Shown here piece after piece: positions 35,976 to 47,310 of a stretch of 64,000 bases of DNA (position 1 is its first letter; the number at the start of each line of letters is the position of its first letter). The stretch is from Vesta saturnalis (lineage: Eukaryota; Arthropoda; Insecta; Coleoptera; Lampyridae). The stretch lies in NCBI GenBank assembly GCA_036346205.1, contig JARFJB010001495.1:1961001-2025000 (forward strand). The letters are read 5' to 3'. Under the pieces are notes generated by a model. The model had not been told where the DNA came from, did no database searches, and saw nothing but the letters and a program-made list of their open reading frames with translations. A program made the translations under genes and the position numbers.

Positions 35976-36256
35976 ATAACCAATGGAATTACGGGTGTTA
36001 TACAAAATTCTTTTTTTAATAATTCAGGTATATATTTCATTGATATCATTACAAGACATATTTTTTACAAATTCATATCAGAGATCAATGTTCCTATTCG
36101 CAAGTACAGGACAAATAGCTTGCTTTTTCCAAATTTGCTTTACTAAATAACACCGTATCACACACGATCGTCTAACCCCTAGTTGGTTAAAGTTAATTGT
36201 CAACTGGTAATGGACACTTTACAGCAATATGGACGTCATTCGAATGAGTTGTTCGA

Positions 36257-36258
<2 letters not shown>

Positions 36259-36326
<68 letters not shown>
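36259..36326. repeat. (AT)n microsatellite, left of a mariner-type remnant
   Basis: About 34 AT units ending two bases before the element terminus at 36328. Confidence 0.95.
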
Positions 36327-36327
<1 letters not shown>

Positions 36328-36329
<2 letters not shown>

Positions 36330-36976
36330 GAGTTAGTATGAAGTAAGGAACCCCCGGTTTATTATTTTTAAATAAAATTGACCACCTCTCGATTTTTTTC
36401 TGTGGGGTTATTTGAAAAATGAAACATACAGAAGTAGACCCACTAATTTAAATGAGTTAGAGTTACGCATAAGAAACTTATTGATACAAATGCCGAACGA
36501 ATTTTTGCAAAACTCTTTGCAAGAATTTGAAGACTGTTTAGGATATTGTCAGATAGCAGAAGGGCGTAATTTTGAACATTTATTATAATTTTTGTAATTC
36601 ATGTTATTTTTTTGTTAAAATTAATAAATTGTTAAGTTGCCGAGTTTTCAAGATTTGTTTTCATTAGTAATAACCCAAGAACATCCATAATCGAAACAGT
36701 TCTCGAAAGTATGTTGCCGGGCAATAAAAATATGAATGTAGAGGTTCATTGTATCCAAAATTAAACAAGGAATTCAAAAATGTAAAAATATACAGAGTGT
36801 TCCATTTAATATGACAAAGTTGATATTTATTTCCGGTGTAACCGGAAATGATACAGTACATCTGATTGCATTTTTGGATTCCTTGGATCTTTTTAGAAGG
36901 GGATGCCCAATTTTATTTTAAAATAATAAACCGTTGAGCAGATACTCAGGGGGTTCCATACTTTATACTAACTCTG
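36328..36976 (+). mobile_element. Internally deleted DD41D mariner-type element
   Basis: Left end CAGAGTTAGTATGAAG and right end, on the complement, CAGAGTTAGTATAAAG. The left inverted repeat survives only for about 55 bp and then jumps into the end of a transposase frame (36382-36588). The right arm is long (about 36600-36976) and holds a further CAGAGTGTTCCATTTAA motif near 36794 and the palindromic TTCCGGTGTAACCGGAA near 36831-36847. Both flanks are TA microsatellites. Confidence 0.75.
36382..36588 (+). pseudogene. DD41D-type transposase, last 68 codons
   Basis: An uninterrupted frame beginning PPLDFFLWGYLKNETYRSRP, where the Asp of PPLD is the third catalytic residue, followed by LNELELRIRNLL and ending EGRNFEHLL with a TAA at 36588. 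The ending matches those of the other transposases in this window (FEHLL, FEHLIKS). Everything upstream of the third Asp is deleted, so it cannot be active. Confidence 0.8.
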
Positions 36977-36979
36977 TGT

Positions 36980-36982
<3 letters not shown>

Positions 36983-37034
<52 letters not shown>
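36983..37034. repeat. (TA)n microsatellite, right of the mariner-type remnant
   Basis: About 26 TA units beginning six bases after the element terminus. Confidence 0.95.
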
Positions 37035-37039
<5 letters not shown>

Positions 37040-37768
37040 AGGAGTTTTATTTTATAGGAGAAGTTTTTTAGTTTATTTTAGATTACATTTAATTATCTAA
37101 ATATTAATTCGCACATTATAAAGCTTTACTACGGACACATAACGACCCCATCTCATTACCCACTACATTATTGTAAGAGCTTAGACGCAAATCCACTACA
37201 AAATAATAAACGGCTCAACTGTATTGAAATCTGCTTTGGCTAATTCACTCACCAAAGTGAGTTTTTGATTAACGATTCTAATTATACATATGCACCTCCT
37301 ATTTATAGACCTCAATCAGGTAACTTCTACTAAAGGTCCTCTTAATTAACATTAATATGTGTTCTATTGAGTCGATAAATGTGTAAACGATTACTACTAA
37401 TTGAAACCATTACCATTTGCATTAAAACATTATGACCCTTAATTTAGCCGTAGTGCGAAAAACCAACCAATCACATTCATTCGAACTTCTGTTTCCAGGA
37501 AAAAATGGAAATAAAAAGGAAAATAAAATCTACGGTAACCTAGGTTACCGTAGATGGCACTCAGCCCTTTATAATTTTGACCAATTTGAAAGTTTGATAT
37601 TTATTTACATCCAAAAAGTTTACTGTTGATGCCAACCGTAAACAGCTTAAATGGTCATAGCAATGTCAATTACTTAAAAGAGAACATATGATTCATTTAA
37701 TCTATACTGTGGATAACCTGTAACCTTAGCTACATACTTCAGTGTATAAAATTTAACGTAGAAGTATA
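37035..37768. other. Non-coding DNA with a 28-bp perfect palindrome
   Basis: No gene recognised. Positions 37528-37555 are a perfect palindrome with half-site ATCTACGGTAACCT. Confidence 0.6.
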
Positions 37769-37974
37769 CAGGTTGGTTGGAATTTTTGTGGTTAGAAAAA
37801 ACGTAGCATTCTGATTTTTGGGCTCCAGAGTTATTCAAGATATCCTTTCATTTAAAAATATTTCCAAGTTCATTCCACTTCCGGTTAACCCGAAAGTCTT
37901 CATTAACTTCCTTATTTTAAATGGAACGCGCAGTGTATTATTTCATTTTTGGATTCCTTAGAAAATTCCATGAT

Positions 37975-38958
37975 GAGTTTCATCAGGTTTCCCATACCTA
38001 TTACCTTCGTCTTAATCCCACCAAGACGAAGGTGTGTGCCTTTGATCTCAGAAACAAGGAAGCAACGAGGTAATTGGGTGTACGATGGGGAGACCTACAA
38101 CTCGAACACTGTGCGAACCCAAAATATCTGGGCATCAAACTGAATCAAGCTCTTTCGTTAAACAACACTGCCAGGACACTAAGGGCAAAGTCTGTGCTAG
38201 GAATAACATCATCTGAAAACTGACAGCAACAATTTGGGGAGCTGAAGTCATCAGTCTATTAAGGATATCGCATTATGCGTCTCAGCAACCAAGTATGCCT
38301 CCTCCGTGTGGTAAGCCTCAACCCACGCTAAGAACGTTGACACACCGCTAAACGAAACTGGATGTACTATAACAGGATACCTTAAACCCACGCCCATGCA
38401 TATATCTTTTTGAAGGAATAACACCCCCGGATATAAGAAGGAAAGTTGCTGTTGAAGAGAGAGGAAGAAATAGGAAAACGATAGAAGGCACCCTTTGAAC
38501 GGACAATAGAATACCTCGCCGCCTTAAGTCAAGGAAATGTTTCATGAAGCTTACACAACCACACCAAATGAAACCAGAAAAGAGACGAGTGGAACTGTGG
38601 AAAGAGAAGGTTAAAGAAGCGCCAATTGTATTCCCAAAGGAGAAGCTAGCCACGGGGGGCCAACTCAACTTACACACGTGGAAAACTCTAAATTGCTTTA
38701 GAACTGGTGTATTCCGATGCAAAAGTAATTTGGCGAAGTGAAAATACGACAATAATTCAAATTGCGGCTGCGGAGAAGAGCAAGATCCTAAACATCTAAT
38801 ATGCAGTCAATTGGACAAGCCCTGCAAGGAATTCAGTCCTAGCGAATGCTTTATTTTATTTTGTTCTATTTTAGCTTTTAATTTTTGTGTGTAGTGTTTT
38901 GTTGTTGTGTTGAATTTTCGAATTAATTATTTAAGATTCCGGACACTATGATAATAAT
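37975..38958 (+). pseudogene. LINE 3' portion (RT C-terminus) inserted in a TIR
   Basis: Plus strand, through several frames: YLRLNPTKTKVCAFDLRN (about 37995), EHCANPKYLGIKLN (about 38105), the RNNIIRKLT and WGAEV blocks (about 38200-38245), STHAKNVDTPLNET (about 38320), GITPPDIRRKVAVE (about 38415) and NCGCGEEQDPKHLIC (about 38760-38810), a Cys/His motif at the very C-terminus. It ends in an ATAATAATAATAA-like tail near 38950. This is the C-terminal half of a non-LTR reverse transcriptase. It is 5' truncated, as LINE insertions often are. Confidence 0.75.
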
Positions 38959-39551
38959 AATGCCTATTTTCAACTATTTCTTAGATATTTTTGTTCTTTT
39001 GAAAATTTTGAAAGATGTACCCTTATTTTTAACACTCCACCTTTTGCCCATTTTCGACTGGTAGTAAGCGGTTCTTAGGTAGACGGAAGCACAAGGATGA
39101 AACTTTCGAAATCCCCATTGACAATTGATTTATCGCATACAGGGTGATTATCACTTACATCATTTTGAAAGTTGAAAAAGTTCGTTCTTTCAAATGTGAC
39201 ACCCTATATTACTGGATGGTCGGATACAGAATTTGATTCTACATCGATTGGCTATAACTTTCCTTATACTTATTTCCAACGGTTTTCTTGTTAATCTATA
39301 CATTCTGTTATGTGATTTTTGGCAAAAACCGAAACATCGTTTATCTTTCGAAACAAAATGAACATGATTGAAACGGCAGAATTCGCTTTAATTAGAATAT
39401 GAAAACAAAACAGGAACGTAACAAAATTTAGAACGTGATAACAAATGAAAAACATAAAAAAATTAGAACATAACGACAAGAGATAATAAATGAATCTGAA
39501 ATTACAATAATTGTTCTATCTGACCGCGATTTTGGTTCAAACACTGAATAA

Positions 39552-42106
39552 CTATGTCATGTACTCCTCGGGAAACAGACCTCCGTCTGAACTTAGATTG
39601 GTAAACGCATCGTGAACACGGTTCAATAATTCCTCTCTAGTTTTTACAGGCCTAGAGTACATTAGTTTTTTTATGCGACCCAAGAGGTGAAAATCCATCG
39701 GCGCTAAATCGGGTGATCTGGGTGACCAGTTCCTGGGCCAATCCACCGATCCTCGGACATTAATATCAACTGCTGGTGTACAACTGGAGTGGAATGTGTT
39801 GGAGCAGCATCCAGCTGTTACCAACTGTTTGCTCTGCCACGTGGAGGTAGAGCATTTACTTAGTAAATCACTAACAAACCCTATGAGTATCTCTAGATAT
39901 CTAACCCCATTGTATTTTCATCTTACGCTTGATTTGCCACTGTATTGTCTATAATTAAACAAAACTAAAGTGGTCTTGGTGATTATGTTCCCTTATGACA
40001 CGTGGATTATCTTGTGCCCAGTAGTGATTATTTGGACAATTTATAATTCCTTTCCTGCGGAATTTTGATTCATCTGTCCACATAATCTTATAAAGAAATC
40101 ACGAACATTCGGTCATTTTTATGCACATGAACTCGCAAAAGTCGACTCGTTTTCCTTCATCATAAGACGTAATCCGTGCACAGTTATCTCAGAAAAATGA
40201 TGCATTTTATGTTTTTACTTTCTCGTATACTGCGTATACTGAAAGTATTGCAATCGAAAAAAAATTTGAAAATTTTTTTCACGGATTTCGACGTTTTCGT
40301 GTTCCCTGGGTTGAAAAACATCGATTTCGCGAAACAAATTTCGTGTATGTCTGTTTGTGTATCTATGTGTGGCTCCACGACCATTTGACCGATTTTAGTG
40401 AGATTTGGCATGGGCCCCTATATCTGAAAGTTATGTATAATACTGACTTTTCATAAAAATCAATAAAATTCAAAATTGTGGGCAATATGGCGATTTTAGC
40501 ACTTTTCGGCGCCTCCGCTGTCACTAAGAAACCATAAAAGCTACTCGCAATTTGAAAATCGCAACTTGTAAATACAAGTGTATGCTTTCGAGCGATTTGT
40601 AAATATTTTTGAAAAAATTAAACGTTGCCCTTAATTACGGGGTTAAACTTGCCTTTTTTTTCAAAATTGACTTTCTCAAAAACGGCTCTGGTAATTCTTT
40701 AAATTTACATATTTTATAGTCACATATATCGAAAATATAACGAGCTTTATGAGATTTCTTTAACTTATCCAGGACCGGAATTGAGAATTTTCAAATTTGA
40801 AAGTTTCAATGCTTTATAATTAACTATGCTTCTAATAAAAATGAAATCTTAAAATTAAGAGATTATAATAGACATAGATAGATACTAAACTGCTATATTG
40901 GAATATTTTTAGCTCTTCCGGTTTTGCCGAAAATAAAAAAAAAATAATTTTTTTAATAGTTTTTAATATTTTATATTAGTTTTAAAAACAAATCCAAAGT
41001 ATTTTAAAGCTAATTCCTCATGCTATCCAAATACGTAAAAATATAATTTTTGTAGGTAAGTATTTTGTTATTATATTGCAAGTTATAGTGACTGACCTAT
41101 CAACGTATAGCCCAAACTACTGGGTCCAGAAACTTAAAATTTTGCACAGAAGTGCCTTATGTATCGTAGGCAGCCACTAAAACGGGATTTTTCGAAATTA
41201 AGCCCTTTAGGGGTTCCCATAAATGCGTAAAAATATAAGGGCTCAAGAGGTCTTGCATATTATACCATTCAACTATTCTACATACAGGCTAACAAAATTG
41301 TCCATTTACTGTGTCAAGCACTATTCCATAGATTTTTAAAAATTGCAAGAAAAGCATTTTGGAACGTCATAATAAATGTCATTGTCGGTTTTAAAATCAT
41401 ATTTAACAGTGTTAGACGCGCCATTAGAAACGTGCGTAATTATGAAATAAGATCATTATGCGAGCGTTCGAAAATAAAATGATGCATTTGAAGATAGGAG
41501 GGAATACTTTCCTTAATTTCCGTTTAATTTTTGTTGATACCTTAGATACTGCCCATTTCAGTTATTTTTAACGATTGAGTTGGGTTTACGTGCTTTCTGT
41601 CAAGTGGGCTCGTGACAAATAACGAAAATATAATGAGCCTTATGTGATTTCTCCAATTTGCCCAAGACTGGAGCTAGGAATTGCTGCTGGCAACAGTTAG
41701 TTTCCTTATACGAGAAAGTGTTGTGCCGAAGTCCATCGGCCAGATTTTTTAGTATTCTGTCGATTGTTGCTCTTGAAATACACCAATCCAGTGCTGTTGC
41801 TGGAGTTTAACTCTGTGGATAAGCTTGGAAATAAGCCAACACATTTGCCTCGTTATCTTCATTATCTATTACGGGTTATAGGTGATTTCGAGTTGCCCTT
41901 ACACCTCCAGTTGTCATAAACCAAGCTTTTATTCTTGCAAATTTTCCGGGAGTCATTGTTGGTAGGTCCGGATATCGTTGTTTAAATAATCTGCATGTTG
42001 GTCTGACAATTGGCCCATATTCACCATACGTATAAAACAAATTTAACAAATCATTATTGGAATATTCTTCATTATAAACTGTAGTTGAGGAAATTAATAA
42101 AGTCAC
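39552..42106 (-). pseudogene. DD41D-type transposase, interrupted and frameshifted
   Basis: N-terminus near 42075-41876: VYNEEYSNNDLLNLFYTYG, then FKQRYPDLPTMTPGKF. The HTH block ATIDRILKNLADGLRHN lies at about 41725-41775, directly before the nested element. Beyond it the frame resumes with HGLRLMMKENESTF (about 40160) and the first Asp in IMWTDESKFRRKG (about 40060). The second Asp is in DAAPTHSTPVV (about 39800) and the third in WSPRSPDLAPMDFHLLG (about 39690). The C-terminal frame ends at 39552. Stops and shifts throughout. Confidence 0.75.
40217..41719. mobile_element. Non-autonomous nested element with short TIRs
   Basis: A 1.5-kb segment that splits the transposase frame. Ends are ACTTTCTCGTATA (40217-40229) and its reverse complement (41707-41719), a 13-bp inverted repeat. 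No clear target duplication. Inside there is a direct repeat of about 60 bp (about 40727-40785 and 41617-41680, CGAAAATATAA-GAGC-TTATG). No coding frame. Family not recognised. Confidence 0.55.
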
Positions 42107-42660
42107 TAGAACTGTAAGGAGATACCTAACGAATCTGTGAGCTACTTTGACATAAAATCAACATTGTTTCTATTCCTGTCAAAATCAAGGCCTACTAGAT
42201 AGGACTTTTGCAGTTTCGTCGGCTTTTGAGAAACAATATGGATTAATAAGAAAACCATTGGAAATAGGTATAGCGAAAGTTATAGCGAATCAATTCAGAA
42301 TCAAATTCTGCACCCGACCATCCAATATTATACCGAGTGTCATATTTGAAAGAACAAACTTTTTCAACTTTGAAAATGATTTAATTGGTTAGCAAATTTT
42401 GGGCACCCTGTATGCGATAAATCAATTGTCAATATGGGTTTCAAAAGTATCATTCTTATCCTTCCGTAATATACCGGGCGTTCCATTTAAAATAAGGAAG
42501 TTAACGACGACTTCCGGATAACCGGAAGTGGCATCACCTTAAAAATATTTTAAAATGAAAGAGAATCTTGAATAAATATATAAATGATCTACTTACAATT
42601 GAATCGAATTAGACAAAACAAAATACTGCGCGGCTCGTTTTCTAAACATGTACTTCTGTA

Positions 42661-44635
42661 ATAAAAAGTCATTGTATGAACCTAATTACTTCTACGTTGT
42701 CTTGATATGAGTGCGTCTAGTATATCGGCTTAACAGTTGGTGTTGACCAAATTTTCCAAATAACTGTGACTATCATCAAAAACCTAGAAAATTCTGAACT
42801 TTGGTTTTATAATTATTTTTTTTTTATTATTATACTACAAAATGACACAAATTTGTAATGTAAAATGTAACCACGAGTTATATTAACATTTCCTTCTAAT
42901 CAATCAAAAGTATGCAATACCTCGAGACCGGAATTCTAAAATCAGAGGAACAAATTTGTGAACTATTGTCATTAAGGGTCAGTAGGATATACATATGTTT
43001 TAAACTTGAGATTAGTTAGTTTATAATTAGAACTTAACCATTTTGAATTTTTTGATTCCGGTGTTTCAAGATAAATTATAAGCATTTCGGCAACAATTGC
43101 AGTTATCTTCGTTAGTGGTAATAACAGATTTAAATCTGAATAAAATTATTGTTTACGAATAACTTGAATAAAAATAATTGTAATCTAGGCTTTTTAGATA
43201 TTTTGAAATATACAATTTTTTCATAAAACTGAACTTTTACTTTACGTTAATGTATGGAGCATTTGATTTAAAAATGTGATCACCAATACAATTTGACATC
43301 TAAAGAGAAAATTGCATAAAAATCAGGAAGTGTGAAATGGCTTGTGTAAGGTATGAGCGTTTATTGTATACCTATAATAGACATCTTTAAAATGCGGAAT
43401 TTTTACCGTTAGTGTTGAATATCATAGTTGTTGCTGTAAAGAAATTATTTCATGCGTAACTAAGTATTATTGAACACATCTTTAATTGCTCGGGTGTTAT
43501 TTGATTTACGACAATAATTTCGGTTTATCGATTTATCTCCATTGTTTATAAACGATTAACGGTGAAACACTTAATTAAGTAAACAAGTATGAAGAGTTAA
43601 CAGTGATTAACTTGATATACCACATAATAAACAGATTTAATTTTTTCTCTACGATCAAGAATTGCTTTACCTTCATTTATTAAGTTCTCAAGCTTTCTGC
43701 AATAAAAAATTGAATATTTGAACTTTTCTATTATGGTTGAGTTGTTCATACGTATTGGCAAAATACAGTTTCAAGCCAAATCGGCCATACTTTATCATTA
43801 TAATCTTAGGATAGGTGTAAATATTTTATAAGCATAGATAAATAAATAGAATAATTCTGTTAATATGTACCTAACCTTTATTGGAAATTATAGAAAGTTG
43901 ATCCGTTAAATTCATTTTAACTGTTGACGCTTTACATATAATAGTGCGTGGGTGGAAGATTGGGTTTATTGAGGAATATTTCTAAAGTTTGCCGATGGGA
44001 TGTAGTGGGGTATGCTTAAGGCTAAAAACCTAAAATATTTTCACTTGAATCGCAGGGCTATTTATATCGAAGTTGCATTTTTTAAATTGAACCCCTGCAT
44101 ATTATTGCATATTTCTGCATAGTTCTTGGTCAATTCTAGTACGACTTTGTGTATTACATATAGTACCTAAAACGAATCGTTTAGTCGCAATTCGTCTTTC
44201 TTACAAAAGGTAGATGTCTGAAAAAGGAAATATCGCTGTGATCACAAAAACTTAGAAGGCCATGACTCTCCGTTACTACTAGAGATGTTACTAGACATGA
44301 AATGTACTAGCGTAAACCATTTTTCATTTTTGCATCAAATGCGGAGTTTTGTTACCTTTTTAACGATTTAAATTAGTCGCTATCTATCCTCGGTAGATTC
44401 CTTTTAATTTAATTTCACAATTTCTGATTAATTTGCTGTAGTTTTCAATGTTTATTTTGTATTATCTAGTAACCCGTGGAAAATAAACAATAAACTATTC
44501 ACATTATAAAACATTATTTATCAAGTAGAAAAACACATAAACACAAAAACAAATTTACGAGCTAAATTAGAAAATAAAATGAAAAGAAGAATAATTAAAA
44601 AAAAACAAATTTCATCCTTAGCAAATCCAACTGCA
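42661..44635. other. AT-rich DNA without a recognisable gene
   Basis: About 2 kb with no frame over 60 codons and no repeat end that I could pair. Confidence 0.6.
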
Positions 44636-44637
44636 AC

Positions 44638-45125
44638 AAGAGTTCAAGGAGACGGATTGTCAAAACAGGATTAATGTTTGCAATTGGATAGAACAAAAGT
44701 TAAATGAAAATGTAAAATTTTTAGATAAGATTATGTTTACAGATGAGTGCACCTTCCATCGCAATTTGTTAACCAGTCCAATTTTGATTATTACTCAGGT
44801 TAAAACCTTCACTATTTCCGAGTTCATAGCCCAGAGAAATGGTCGATTAATGTTTGAACAGAATTATTCGGTACTTCAGTTGTTGGTCCTTTTTCTTCGA
44901 TGGTATTCTAAATTCGAATTTGTACTTGAATTTCTTGGACTCCTTGAAAATGTGCCGCTCGCTCAAATTAGGGACATGCATTTTTACACCGTGCCCGTGT
45001 AGTAAGTGAATGGCTTAATAACGCATTTGTTGAAAAGTGGATAGGAAGGGATGGACAAACACTGGCCAGCGAGATCTCCAGATATTTCCCCACTTGATTT
45101 CTTTTTGTTGCTAAACTACCAACAG
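44638..45125 (+). pseudogene. DD41D-type transposase fossil
   Basis: Plus strand: CNWIEQKLNENVKFLDKIM then FTDECTFHRN (first Asp, about 44735-44765), a decayed middle, SEWLNNAFVEKWIGRDG (about 45005-45055) and, in another frame, HWPARSPDISPLDFFLL (about 45060-45110) with the third Asp. The second Asp block is no longer readable. No inverted repeats found. It ends next to the oppositely oriented DDE gene at 45.2-46.5 kb. Confidence 0.7.
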
Positions 45126-45242
45126 TCCAACATTGATTACTAGAGGTTTTACCATTTCCTCAGCTCGTCTTTGAACGTCCCACCACTGGCTCATTTCGTT
45201 TTCAGTATGTAAAATACACTTTTGCCACAGTTCGTCAGTTAC

Positions 45243-46537
45243 TTAGTTTAATGAATCCTTCCATAACCATAAAACATTCTCGTCCCTGAAGTTTTTGTTG
45301 TAACACTGTTTACAATTTGCCCATATTAACTCGATGGGGTTGAATTGGCAGTGTTGTGGAGGTAAACGTAAAATTTGATGAGCGATTTCATCAATTGCAT
45401 ATATTTTTGGAACTTGTAAATCCTTGGCAATTTGTAATAATTCCACTTTCAGCATATCATTCGAATGAGGAATGTTGCGTTTTCGTAAAAATTGAAGATC
45501 TTCTTTCTTCCAACTACCTGAAGGTAATTTTTCTACTAATGTAGAATGATAACTGGCATTGTCAAGAATTATCAAACTTGGTTTTTCTAAATTTGGTAAA
45601 AGCTGTTCTTGAAACCATTTTTGAAATAAAGGTGGTAGTCTGCTGTCTCACTTTTACTGGAAAATACCAATGATTAATTAGGTATAAAACCATTCTTGTT
45701 GCCAGCACTCAGTACGATAAAACTAAAATTTGTTCGGTTAAAAATATTTTAAAAAAACCGGACTATTTTAATTACCGTTTCCCTTCTCCTAGCGCGTTTT
45801 TTTGTGCTTTTCAAATCATTTTCATGTCATGATTTTCGAACGCTTCCCGGACTAAAAAGCCACGTCTCGTCCAAAAGACAGGATCGTAACCAATTTGACA
45901 ACTTTTATTAGCAAAATATTTTCGCAAAAATGTTGCTCGAGCACCAGCAATATGAACCTGCTCCATTAAACGCCTTCTTCCATCGTTAACTTTGAATTTA
46001 AAACCAATTTTGTGTAACAATTGTTTCAAACTCGTTTTACTGAAGGTAACTATTTTATCGTCTTTAAGTTCAGTTTAGAGTTTTTCGATAGTAATATGTG
46101 ATCCTAAAGTTAAACAGTGATTAACTCCATTTCAACTATAATTTCTGAATTATTTACCAGTTGCATGCATGGTGTAAATTTTTCGTTTCAAAACGTCTCT
46201 CACGTATTCGTCGACATCCTCTGACTTCGACTTCAAACGCAGCCTATGTTTTTGCGGTGAATCCGGCGCCGATTTCCCACATTCTAAAGCGAGAGCGATT
46301 CTTGCCTTTGTTCGAGTTACGGTTTTCTCGGAAATACCGCATGCGAGAGCAGTTCGCTGCAACATAATATTACATAAATATAAATTTAAATAGGGAAAAT
46401 TATTAGCGTACCTGGATAATGGAAGTTAAAGGTAAACTTGGCCCCCTGTTATCGCATTCCATCTCGAAATAATGCAGTATATTCATTAACATTACTTCAG
46501 TTTGGCTTTTCAAAGATTTACCTTTTAATGACATCAT
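45243..46537 (-). pseudogene. IS630-like DDE transposase-type gene with introns (DNASYHS / NPIELIW family)
   Basis: Minus strand. First readable exon begins MMSLKGKSLKSQTEVML at 46537, just after a splice-acceptor-like TTTTGCAG (46544). An intron of 55 bp (46411-46357, GT..AG) joins TSIIQ to RTALACGISEKTVTRTKARI (a helix-turn-helix). A second intron of 54 bp (46157-46104) precedes DHITIEKL and KTSLKQLLHKIGFKFK. The catalytic core shows LDNASYHS (about 45560), RKRNIPHSNDMLK (about 45470) and LPPQHCQFNPIELIWAN (about 45340), residues of the DDE_3 fold with Asp in LDNASYH and Glu in NPIE. A TAA in KL*TEL, a scrambled region at 45600-45810 and a TAA after WKDSLN, beyond which family-like sequence continues to about 45120, mark it as a pseudogene. 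Confidence 0.75.
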
Positions 46538-46543
46538 TATTTG

Positions 46544-47310
46544 CTGCAAAATAAATAAATGCATTCAATCAATTGGAAATACATTTTTCATTATAAACTT
46601 TCCTCATAATAGTGAATCTTAATAATAATAGTTTTGAAAAAAACTGTTGTTTACAAATGCAATGGAAACTAATAAATTACGAAGCGAAAGATAAATTATT
46701 ATAACTACAAAACACGATGCGATTATACGAAACGAAATACGAAGGATAATTTGAGGTTAAATAACCAAGAACACATCTGACAGCGTCATGCATTTTGACT
46801 TTAGAATCGACATACCTTTTTAAGTCCTGCATTTAAAATATATAGCAGACGTATATTATATAACCTGTCTTTCTTTAAGTGGGAACTTCGCACTAAGATA
46901 AAGGGAAACAGATGCCTTTCACATTAATAATTATATCTCCATTCTCGAGTCCGCCATAAGACACCTCTCCCCGGCGCTACTATAATTATTGTTCTCGATA
47001 GTACATATTAAAACACTGTAGTTTTATACAACATTATCATGTTTTGCATAGAACAGTTTAAATTGAGCAACCAAAATAATTGAAAATCAAATTACATAAA
47101 AAGGAGTGTTTGTATAATATGAAATTTTTATTAAAAATGCGATCTGTTTAATTTTTGATTGTATATTTAAAACACGACTAGTTTTGACATTGTCAAATTT
47201 ACAGTTGTAATATAAGAAATAATGAAATCATTAACAAATAATAAAATATTAGCTAAACAAAAAAGACCATCATAATTATACACAATTTACAACAATCCTT
47301 GGAAATGCTC
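46544..47310. other. AT-rich spacer between two transposase genes
   Basis: No gene. Probably contains the promoter side of the DDE gene and the 3' flank of the Harbinger element, but I could not find the left Harbinger terminus. Confidence 0.5.

Larger units (their letters stand above)
37769..42658 (-). mobile_element. Long-TIR DD41D mariner-type element with nested insertions
   Basis: Left end TA|CAGGTTGGTTGG (37767-37769). Right end, on the complement, TA|CAGAAGTACATG (42658). The arms match in inverted orientation through TTATTCAAGA, ACTTCCGGTTA and TTAACTTCCTTATTTTAAATGG (37835-37935 against 42470-42570), and again through ATTGACAATTGATTTATCGCA and TACAGGGTG (39117-39146 against about 42404-42435). 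The left arm is interrupted by a LINE (37975-38958). The transposase is on the minus strand and is itself interrupted by another element (40217-41719). The termini are less well matched than the inner arm, so the outer limits are less certain. Confidence 0.65.
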
